Positions 17,698-25,104 of a DNA stretch of 54,201 bases are shown in pieces (the first letter of the stretch is position 1; each line of letters starts with the position of its first letter). The notes beneath the pieces are model-generated. The model did no database searches. It was not told the origin of the DNA and saw only the letters and a program-made list of their open reading frames with translations. The position numbers and the translations under genes are program-made. The DNA is from Bacteroidales bacterium (lineage in GTDB: Bacteria; Bacteroidota; Bacteroidia; Bacteroidales; Bacteroidaceae), in NCBI GenBank assembly GCA_004556745.1, contig SFFY01000010.1, forward strand, positions 1 through 54,201, written 5' to 3'.

Positions 17698-17902
17698 GTA
17701 GGGCACTTGCCGTGTCCTCAGGCGTAGTGCCTTCCAGACACATCGTGGCACCTCGCTTATCCGAGGACTGCGTCCTCGGATAGACGAAGCGAGGACGATG
17801 TGCCTGGAATTTTCGTGCAAATGAGAGCAATCAAGTTTACTTGAATTGCCGAGTGCAGCCGAAAATCTCAAAGAAGAGGCACTACGCCATAGGACATGCC
17901 CC
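17698..17902. repeat. Nested palindromic element with inserted hairpin module
   Basis: Complementary blocks are nested. The inner stem TATCCGAGGAC (17758-17768) pairs with GTCCTCGGATA (17772-17782). Then CCTCGCT pairs with AGCGAGG, CAGACACATCGT with ACGATGTGCCTG, and the outer GGCGTAGTGCCT (17721-17732) with AGGCACTACGCC (17877-17888). The TTTTCGTGCAA module (17809-17867) sits in one arm only and resembles 7111-7173. The element follows the sprA stop by about 10 bases. Confidence 0.75.
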
Positions 17903-18068
17903 GCTCCTCCGATCAATGCCCATAGAGCTTATGCGTCAAGTTTACTGGAAGCACAAGAGTCTAAAAACACGTTAATCCCGTCCTCCTCCCTGCGCAGAGC
18001 GTTTACGGCACGTTTGCAATCGTTAAGGCGGCACGGCGCGAAGATTTAGAGATAATTAAGACAATGGA

Positions 18069-18215
18069 ATTTTGCTCCGAGAAAAATTCCACGAAAATCA
18101 AGGAGATTTTCACGATAAAGCATATTGCAAAAACTATCAAGGAGATAATTTTTACTATCCTGCTTATAATTTTCACGGTCATATAAGATAATTTTTCCGC
18201 TCATATAGGATAGTT
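18069..18215. repeat. 21-bp periodic array 3, one orientation, no palindromic core
   Basis: Seven consecutive 21-base units start at 18069, 18090, 18111, 18132, 18153, 18174 and 18195. Examples are CACGAAAATCAAGGAGATTT and TACTATCCTGCTTATAATTT (each plus one T). They resemble the left-flank units of arrays 1 and 2, but the GTTACAAA palindromes are absent. No gene is present. Confidence 0.75.
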
Positions 18216-18230
18216 TGCCCCAAAAACGCG

Positions 18231-18264
18231 AAAAGAGGAAGAGCCTGCGCCCTTCCTCTTTTTG
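18231..18264. terminator. Possible bidirectional terminator
   Basis: AAAAGAGGAAG pairs with CTTCCTCTTTTT across a loop of about 10 bases, with A and T runs on either side. It lies about 545 bases after sprA and before the FAH-like gene. The rest of the gap to 18429 shows nothing recognisable. Confidence 0.5.
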
Positions 18265-18429
18265 CTAAGGCAAAGATAAGCCTTTCCAAACGTTTCGCCA
18301 AAACGCGCCAGGTTGTGCCGCCCGCTGTCAAGCGCAAGGCAGGCGACGACTGCGCGGGCACAATAATCTGCAAAAAATGCCGTTTTATCTTTTAGGCACA
18401 AAATAGGAAAAAAGCACAAGAAAATACGC

Positions 18430-19047
18430 ATGAAGATATTTTCTATCATAAACAACTACCCGAAAGGCAATAAAACCGCCGAAAATGCGTTATCAGTAGT
18501 AAGGCAACCTTCGTTTATCACGCTGCCCGACACGACGCTGACCACCAGCAACCGCCCGTTTTTCATTCCCGATTTCGCCGAGCCTTGCACAGTGAGCGTA
18601 CAAATGGCAGTGCGCATCGGCCGTCTCGGACGGTGTATTGCGCCGAGGTTTGCTTACAGATACCGTGACGCGGCAACTGTAAGCGCCGTGTTTGTGGCGC
18701 AAGGGCTTTTGCAGGAGCTGCAATCCGCTGGTCTGCCGTGGGACACGGCCTGCGCGTTTGACGGCTGCGTGGCTTTGGGGCGTTTTGCCCCGCTGCCCGA
18801 AACGGGATTGGATAACGCCGCGTGTAGCCTCGACATCGACGGAAAGCCGGTGCAAAGTTTCGATACATCGGAGGCACTGGCGGGCGTGGACGACCTCATT
18901 GCGCAAGTGAGCCGCTGCTGCACCCTGCGGCAAGGCGACATCCTGCTCACAGGCAGTCCCTTCGCAGGACAGACAACCGTCAGCATCGGCACCCGCCTCA
19001 CGGCAAGGCTCAACGGCGAAGCGTTGCTCGACTTTAATGTGAAGTGA
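18430..19047 (+). CDS. FAH-fold protein with degenerate active site
   Basis: A 205-residue member of the fumarylacetoacetate hydrolase superfamily, as judged by PFFIPDF (44-50), the AVRIGRLGRCIAPRFAYRYRDA block (60-81), LPWDTACAFDG and the C-terminal LRQGDILLTGSPFAG. Members usually bind a divalent metal through acidic residues in an ExE...D pattern. By alignment from memory, the ExE pair of Bacteroidales relatives (HYEVELV) falls on S56 and Q58, and the D residues of the GIDFTARD segment on V87 and G92. The family-typical NY start is also altered (INNYPKGN). If correct, this copy is non-catalytic. It lies between sprA and porU. Confidence 0.75.
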   Translation: MKIFSIINNYPKGNKTAENALSVVRQPSFITLPDTTLTTSNRPFFIPDFAEPCTVSVQMAVRIGRLGRCIAPRFAYRYRDAATVSAVFVAQGLLQELQSAGLPWDTACAFDGCVALGRFAPLPETGLDNAACSLDIDGKPVQSFDTSEALAGVDDLIAQVSRCCTLRQGDILLTGSPFAGQTTVSIGTRLTARLNGEALLDFNVK

Positions 19048-19128
19048 ATAGTTTTTTTGCAATAATACCCTCTTTATATCCAACACACGACTATGGTTCA
19101 TTCCATCCCTCACACATTATATATATAT

Positions 19129-22100
19129 ATGCGTAGGCTTCTGCCCGTGCTTCTTGCCCTCATCGCCCTGCCGATGCAGGGCCAGACGCGCAGCATGTTT
19201 ACCGCCCTCAATGCCGCCGACTATCCTGTCACGGCGGAGGGCTTGCCCTATTACTGCCTGTCCGAACCCGTCGGCAGAGCCTCCGAGGGGTGCAGCTATA
19301 ATGTGCGGATAGAATATCCCGAATACGTGTCGCTCACGCCGGAGGAACGCCGCCTTATCAGCGAAAGCGGTATAGAGGTGCCCGACAGCGTGACGGTGGA
19401 CGTGTTCCGCGGCGTGGCTCGTGGCGACGTGCGTCTCGACATCAGTTTCTGCCCGATTGTGAACCGCGACGGCCGTCCCGTGCGCCTCGTGTCGTGCCGT
19501 GTGCGCATCGACACCATTCAGCCGCGCCTCAATCTTGCCGAAGCGCAGGACGCTTCCCCCGCCGCCCGCTATCGCGACCATTCCGTTTTGGCCTCCGGCC
19601 GCTGGGTGAAAATTGCTGTGGCTTCGGAAGGCGTGTACAGTCTAACCCCCGCCTCACTGGCTCAAATGGGCTTTTCCAATCCCGCTAAGGTGCGCCTCTT
19701 TGGCTACGGCGGACGCATGCTGCCTGAGGTGCTTGAATTTTCGGGCAAGAATGCCGTGACGGACGATTTGGAAGAAATTCCCCTCTACCGCCGCAGCGAT
19801 GCCCTGCTCTTCTTTGCCGAAGGCACGCGCCGCTGGACGAACGGCGTGCACGCCAACAACCCTTACTCCACACTCTCGTATTATTTCCTGACCGAGGGTG
19901 ACGAGCCGGCCGTGTTCGAAACGCTGCCCGCTCCTTCGGAGACCGCCTCGCAGGTGCTCAATGAAGTGTACCATTACGCCGCCATCGACAACGATGCCTT
20001 TGCTTGGTACGGCGGTGGGCGCGAGATGTTCGACAGCCACGACTTCAGCGGCACGAATACCAAGACGTTCGGCATTTCTCTGCCGGGCATCACGGGCACC
20101 GACCTCACCTCCGTAACCTGGGAGTTCACGGCTGCCGGAAGCACGCAGAGCTGCACGGCGCAGATGAGCGTCGGACCTTCGTTCAGCGAGGTGATCTCCT
20201 CGAATGTCATTGATAAAAACACCTCGAGCGACGCTGCCCGCGGCCGCCGCCGCACCTTCACGATGCGTGCCACGACCTCCGACCTGCAATTCCGCATCAC
20301 CTCTACCGCTGGCATACCTGCACACCTGAATTTTATTCGGATTAAATATCCCAAACTCCTCACTGCTAACGCTGGGAATGCCTCGTTCTGTCCCGAAACG
20401 ACGGGAGCGGTAAGCCTTAATATTGCCAATGCTACAAGCAATACGAAGCTGTGGCGCATCGGACGCGCCGGCGTGCCGGCAGCCCAAGTGGCGAGCCGGC
20501 TGAGCGGCACTACGCTCACGGCCTACGCCGCCGACGGCACGGAGAGATACGTCATAGTGAACACAGCCGGCAGTTACCCCGAACCTACTTATATCGGGGC
20601 AGTTGGTAACCAGGACCTGCACGCCGACCGCAATATCGACTACGTAATTTTCGTGCCGAGCTCGGGCGCACTCACGGCGGAGGCTGAACGCCTCGCCGAT
20701 GCCCACCGCACGCGCTCGGGGTTGAATGTAAAGGTAGTGAACGTGGCGCAGGTATACAACGAGTTTTCTTCCGGCACCCCCGATGCCACGGCCCTGCGCC
20801 GCTATCTGAAAATGCTCTACGACCGCGCCGATGCCGGTGAAGGCGCACCGCGCTTCGCGCTCTTCTTTGCCGACTGCGCCTGGGACAACCGAATGTTGTC
20901 GGAAGAATGGAATGCCACGGGGCTTACGCCGTCTGACCTGCTGCCGGCCTACGAGGCCAACGACTATGAAGGCAAGGACGCAACGGGCAACTCGTTCTCC
21001 TACGGCTCGCTGCGCAGTTACGTGACCGACGACTACTTCGGGCTGCTCGACGACGGCGAGGGCGCGGACATCCTGCGCGAGAAAATAGATATCGGGTTAG
21101 GACGCTTCCCCTGCCACGATGCGGCCAAGGCACGCTTCCTCGTGGATAAGTGCATCAACTACCTTGAAAACAAGTCGGCGGGTATTTGGAAAAACAAGAT
21201 TTACCTGATTGGCGACTACGGCGACAACAATCTCCACATGAACGATGCAGAAGCCGTGGGCAAGCAGATAGAAGCCTCCGGCGACCCCGATATGCTCATG
21301 CGCCGCATCTTCCCCGACGCTTACACCGTGACGATGACCGCCACGGGCAGCTACTATCCCCTCGTGACGCAGAAGCTCAAGACGGAGATAGACAAGGGTG
21401 CGCTGATTTTCAACTACAACGGGCATGGCTCGCCCGAGAAGATTTCGCACGCCAACCTCATGCTCCTCTCCGACGTGAAGGCCACGCAGACTTCCAGCCT
21501 GCCGCTTTGGATTTACGCCTCCTGCGAAATCACACCGATAGACCAACTCACCGACGACCTCGGCCGCGCCGCGCTCTTCAACCAGACGGGCGGAGCAGTG
21601 GCGGTGATGTGCGCCTCGCGCTCGGTGTTTGCCAACTACAACCGCACGCTTAACGTGGCATACGTGAACTATCTGCTCGGTAAGGTTAACGGCAACCGCA
21701 GAACAATGGGCGAGGCTCTGCAACTGGCCAAGGCGGAACTCGTGACGCGCAAGAGCGACAACACCATCAACAAACTCAAATACACGCTTCTCGGCGACCC
21801 AGCCCTCTACCTCGCCTTGCCCCAGGGACAAGTGGTGGTGGACAAAATCAACGGCGCAGCTGTCAAGGCTGGCACGCGCCACCAGCTTGCCGCCTGCTCC
21901 GTGGCTGAAATAGAAGGCTACGTGACAGATGCCGGCGGCATGACCGATAGCAATTTCGAGGGTACGCTCTCAGCCATGCTGCTCTGCCCGAAAGAGAAAA
22001 TCACGTGCAAGGGCAACGGCTCGGTGATGCCCCTCATCTACGAAGATTACAACAAGACGATGTTTGAAGGCAGCGTTAAGGTGGAGAACGGCCGCTTCAC

Positions 22101-22890
22101 GCTGCGCATTCCCATACCGCGCGACATCAACTACTCCGATGCCGATGCCCTGCTTTCGCTCTATGCCGTGAACAAAGACCATTCGCTCGACTGCAACGGG
22201 CATTTCACGGATATTTATATGAACGGCACCGACCCGAATGCCACGCCCGACACGCAAGGCCCCTCCGTGCTGCTCTATCTCAACTCGCCCGACTTTCCGA
22301 ACGGCGGAATCGTTTCGCCTACACCCGTCCTCCACGCCGACATCTCCGACAACGTGGGGCTTAGCATCAACGGAGCGACCATTGGGCATAACCTCGAACT
22401 CATCGTAGACGGCGACCGCACGAATACGATCAACCTCAATGATAACTTCACGTTCGACTTCGGCAGCTACAACTCGGGCCACCTGACCTATCAGATGCCT
22501 ACGCTATCGCTCGGCAAGCACAAGGTGCAGTTGCGCGTGTGGGACGTGAACAGCAACGTCACGAACTCCGAACTTTCGTTCACCGTGCACCAAGACGGCG
22601 CAGCCGACCGCGACGTATTCGCTACGCAAAACCCCACTGCCACGGGTACCACGTTCATTGCCTCATTCTTTATGGATACGGCCTCGGGTATCGGCGTGAC
22701 TATGGAAGTTTACGACATTGCCGGCCGCCGCGTATGGCATAAAGAGCAAAGCGTGCAAGGAGCTAACTACGTGTCCGTGCCTTGGCAGCTTACCGACACC
22801 GCCGGCACCCCGCTGCCCTCGGGCATTTACATCTACCGTGCTATTATTGACGGCAAGGAAACAAAAGCAAAGAAACTCGTAATTCTATAA
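19129..22890 (+). CDS. porU: Type IX secretion sortase PorU
   Basis: A 1253-residue C25 (gingipain-like) peptidase. PorU cleaves the C-terminal sorting domain of T9SS cargo at the cell surface and attaches A-LPS. The catalytic pair is visible: H766 in FNYNGHGSP and C799 in IYASCEI. The protein ends in its own sorting-domain-like segment (MEVYDIAGRRVWHK, then LPSGIYIYRAIIDGKETKAKKLVIL), as is usual for PorU. A frame begins at 19093, but the ATG at 19129 gives a clean signal peptide (MRRLLPVLLALIALPMQGQ). A run of AT steps precedes it. porV follows across an octamer hairpin. Confidence 0.94.
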   Translation: MRRLLPVLLALIALPMQGQTRSMFTALNAADYPVTAEGLPYYCLSEPVGRASEGCSYNVRIEYPEYVSLTPEERRLISESGIEVPDSVTVDVFRGVARGDVRLDISFCPIVNRDGRPVRLVSCRVRIDTIQPRLNLAEAQDASPAARYRDHSVLASGRWVKIAVASEGVYSLTPASLAQMGFSNPAKVRLFGYGGRMLPEVLEFSGKNAVTDDLEEIPLYRRSDALLFFAEGTRRWTNGVHANNPYSTLSYYFLTEGDEPAVFETLPAPSETASQVLNEVYHYAAIDNDAFAWYGGGREMFDSHDFSGTNTKTFGISLPGITGTDLTSVTWEFTAAGSTQSCTAQMSVGPSFSEVISSNVIDKNTSSDAARGRRRTFTMRATTSDLQFRITSTAGIPAHLNFIRIKYPKLLTANAGNASFCPETTGAVSLNIANATSNTKLWRIGRAGVPAAQVASRLSGTTLTAYAADGTERYVIVNTAGSYPEPTYIGAVGNQDLHADRNIDYVIFVPSSGALTAEAERLADAHRTRSGLNVKVVNVAQVYNEFSSGTPDATALRRYLKMLYDRADAGEGAPRFALFFADCAWDNRMLSEEWNATGLTPSDLLPAYEANDYEGKDATGNSFSYGSLRSYVTDDYFGLLDDGEGADILREKIDIGLGRFPCHDAAKARFLVDKCINYLENKSAGIWKNKIYLIGDYGDNNLHMNDAEAVGKQIEASGDPDMLMRRIFPDAYTVTMTATGSYYPLVTQKLKTEIDKGALIFNYNGHGSPEKISHANLMLLSDVKATQTSSLPLWIYASCEITPIDQLTDDLGRAALFNQTGGAVAVMCASRSVFANYNRTLNVAYVNYLLGKVNGNRRTMGEALQLAKAELVTRKSDNTINKLKYTLLGDPALYLALPQGQVVVDKINGAAVKAGTRHQLAACSVAEIEGYVTDAGGMTDSNFEGTLSAMLLCPKEKITCKGNGSVMPLIYEDYNKTMFEGSVKVENGRFTLRIPIPRDINYSDADALLSLYAVNKDHSLDCNGHFTDIYMNGTDPNATPDTQGPSVLLYLNSPDFPNGGIVSPTPVLHADISDNVGLSINGATIGHNLELIVDGDRTNTINLNDNFTFDFGSYNSGHLTYQMPTLSLGKHKVQLRVWDVNSNVTNSELSFTVHQDGAADRDVFATQNPTATGTTFIASFFMDTASGIGVTMEVYDIAGRRVWHKEQSVQGANYVSVPWQLTDTAGTPLPSGIYIYRAIIDGKETKAKKLVIL

Positions 22891-22985
22891 ATAAGTAGAC
22901 GAGATGTGTCGCTCATAAAAACAAATTATCATGTCACAAGACATTCTTGTCTTGTTTACTCGTCTACTCGTCTACTCGTTTACTA
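22889..22985. repeat. Octamer hairpin repeat, copy 4
   Basis: A shortened left arm (AAGTAGACGAG) begins at the porU stop codon. The right arm of four to five octamers ends in the conserved GTTTACTAAAAAT. An open frame through the right arm (SCLLVYSSTRLLK) runs into porV and is not part of the protein. Confidence 0.75.
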
Positions 22986-23018
22986 AAAATAATCTCAATC
23001 CAGCCAACAACCAACAAC

Positions 23019-24188
23019 ATGAAACATACACTCAGACAACTCCTTTTCACTGCGCTCGCTGTGATGTCTACGGTTCTGTTTGCGCAGGACGACGTGCGCG
23101 ACCAGTTCAATCCCGTCACCACTGCCGTTACCTCGCAATCCATTGCCGCCGATGCACGCGCCGCCGGCCTTGGCGACACGGGTGCTGCCACCGACCCCGA
23201 CGTAAACTCGCAAAGCTGGAACCCCGCCAAATACCCGTTCACCATTTCGCGTGCCGGACTTGCCATCAACTACACGCCGTGGCTGCGCCAGCTTACCGAC
23301 GGTATCGCCCTGCTCAACGCAGCCGGCTACATTCGCCTCGGCGACTACCAGGCACTGAGCGCCAGCCTGCGCTACTTCACCCTCGGCGATGTGATGACCG
23401 ACGACGAGAACACCACCGTGAAGCCCTACGAACTGGGCGTGGACGTGGCTTACTCGCGTATGCTCTCCGAGAAATTCTCAGCTGCCGTAGCACTGCGCTA
23501 TATGTACTCCGACCTGAGTGGCCACTACGATGACAATACGAAGCCCGGCTCTGCCTTCGCCGCCGACATCGCATGCTACTACAACACGTACTTCAACCTC
23601 GGTCAGCGCGAGTGCCAGTTCGCCCTCGGCCTTAACATCAGCAACATCGGAACGAAAATAAGCTACGGTGACGACAATTCCTATTTCATTCCCACCAACC
23701 TGCGCCTCGGCATCAACTTCATGGTGCCCATCAACGAGTACAACCGTTTCTCCATCTGCGCAGACGCCAACAAGCTGCTCGTGCCCTCCAAACCTTTGCA
23801 AATGGCTGAAGAAAGCAACGAAGATTATGAGCTGCGCCTGCGCAAGGACTACTACGACGTGTCGTCCATCTCCGGCATTTTCAAGAGTTTCAGCGACTCC
23901 GAGCGCGGTTTCAAGGGCGAAATGGAAGAGATACAGTGGAGCGTCGGCGCGGAATACGTATACAACGACAAGTTCTCCCTGCGCGGCGGCTATCACCACG
24001 AGAGCAAGATGCAGGGTAACCGCAAATATTTCAACGTGGGTGCGGGCTTCCGCATGAACGTCATGGCGATTGACGCGGCCTACACCATCGCTACCTCACC
24101 CAGCAACCCGCTCGACCAGACGCTGCGCGTATCGCTGGCATTCGACTTCGACGGCATCAAGGACTTTTTCAGCAGAAAGAGAAGATGA
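23019..24188 (+). CDS. porV: Type IX secretion shuttle protein PorV (LptO)
   Basis: A 389-residue outer membrane beta-barrel of the PorV/FadL-like family. It collects cargo from the SprA translocon and delivers it to the PorU attachment complex. Visible are a signal peptide (MKHTLRQLLFTALAVMSTVLFAQ), the conserved SIAADARAAGLGDTGAATDPDVNSQSWNPAKY N-terminal plug region (given here as the block around residues 40-75), and barrel strands up to LRVSLAFDFDGIKDFF. The ATG at 23019 is chosen because the longer frame from 22947 only translates a repeat. The stop overlaps the ispF start by 4 bases. Confidence 0.94.
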   Translation: MKHTLRQLLFTALAVMSTVLFAQDDVRDQFNPVTTAVTSQSIAADARAAGLGDTGAATDPDVNSQSWNPAKYPFTISRAGLAINYTPWLRQLTDGIALLNAAGYIRLGDYQALSASLRYFTLGDVMTDDENTTVKPYELGVDVAYSRMLSEKFSAAVALRYMYSDLSGHYDDNTKPGSAFAADIACYYNTYFNLGQRECQFALGLNISNIGTKISYGDDNSYFIPTNLRLGINFMVPINEYNRFSICADANKLLVPSKPLQMAEESNEDYELRLRKDYYDVSSISGIFKSFSDSERGFKGEMEEIQWSVGAEYVYNDKFSLRGGYHHESKMQGNRKYFNVGAGFRMNVMAIDAAYTIATSPSNPLDQTLRVSLAFDFDGIKDFFSRKRR

Positions 24189-24661
24189 GAATAGGATTCG
24201 GTTACGACGTACACAAGCTGGTGCCCGGCCGCGACCTTTGGCTGGGCGGCATAAAGATAGAGCACGACTTCGGACTACTGGGCCACAGCGATGCCGACGT
24301 ACTTATCCACGCGCTTTGCGATGCCCTGCTCGGGGCGGCCGCCCTGCGCGACATCGGTTATCACTTCCCCGACACAGCAGGCGAGTTTAAGAACATCGAC
24401 AGCAAGATCCTGCTGCGCCGCACCGTGGCACTGCTTGCCGAGAACGGTTTCAGCGTGGGCAACGTAGACATCACCGTTTGCGCCGAGCGGCCCAAGCTAT
24501 CGCCGCACATCGACGCCATGCGCGAGTGCCTCGCGCCCCTGCTTGGCATCCCCGTCTCCCGCGTTTCCGTGAAGGCTACCACCACCGAGCAGCTCGGATT
24601 CACCGGCCGCCGCGAAGGCATCTCCGCTTACGCAGTCGCGCTAATTGAGGAGAGTAAATAA
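24185..24661 (+). CDS. ispF: 2-C-methyl-D-erythritol 2,4-cyclodiphosphate synthase
   Basis: A 158-residue trimeric enzyme of the MEP isoprenoid pathway. The metal ligands D8 and H10 are in GYDVHKL and the third histidine is H42, within LIHALCDALLGA. GHSDADV, DIGYHFPD and the C-terminal KATTTEQLGFTGRREGI are family signatures. It starts inside the porV stop (ATGA overlap), so it is probably translated from the porU-porV message. Confidence 0.96.
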   Translation: MRIGFGYDVHKLVPGRDLWLGGIKIEHDFGLLGHSDADVLIHALCDALLGAAALRDIGYHFPDTAGEFKNIDSKILLRRTVALLAENGFSVGNVDITVCAERPKLSPHIDAMRECLAPLLGIPVSRVSVKATTTEQLGFTGRREGISAYAVALIEESK

Positions 24662-24681
24662 AATAATATTTGTTAGTAGTT

Positions 24682-25086
24682 TTAGTATATATGTTTGCCA
24701 CATATATACTGCATAATTGGAATATCGGCAGCACACCAAGACAGTTCTTTCATTTCTTCTCTTGTTGCCCATTTTGCTTCTTGGTGTTCTGTCATCTTGA
24801 ACTCGTGCGTTGCGGCCGTGCATAAAAAGGCGGTCATTGTAATATCAAAGTCGGGATAAGAGTGGCTTATGGTTAGCAGTTGCCTACCGACTATAACGTC
24901 AAAATCCAATTCTTCTAAAAGTTCTCTATGAAGAGCCTGGCTAAGGGTTTCACCTTCCTCAATTTTACCGCCGGGAAATTCCCACTTAAAGGAAGTGTAC
25001 GGATATTTAGTTGCCCCCTTACGCACGCAAAGAACCCGCTGGTTTCTATCAATAACTACGGCACAAACCACATTGTAATGCTTCAT
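24682..25086 (-). CDS. Nudix hydrolase, MutT-like
   Basis: A 134-residue (deoxy)nucleoside triphosphate pyrophosphatase. The Nudix box GGKIEEGETLSQALHRELLE... is complete at about 39-61, with the GX5EX7REXXEE pattern. FKWEFPGGK before it is typical of MutT/8-oxo-dGTP diphosphatases. The exact substrate is inferred. The gene starts 18 bases after the porin gene stop, so the two are probably one transcript. It converges with ispF, leaving a 20-base gap. Confidence 0.9.
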   Translation of the reverse strand: MKHYNVVCAVVIDRNQRVLCVRKGATKYPYTSFKWEFPGGKIEEGETLSQALHRELLEELDFDVIVGRQLLTISHSYPDFDITMTAFLCTAATHEFKMTEHQEAKWATREEMKELSWCAADIPIMQYICGKHIY

Positions 25087-25104
25087 AGTTGGTTTTGAGG
25101 CGAC

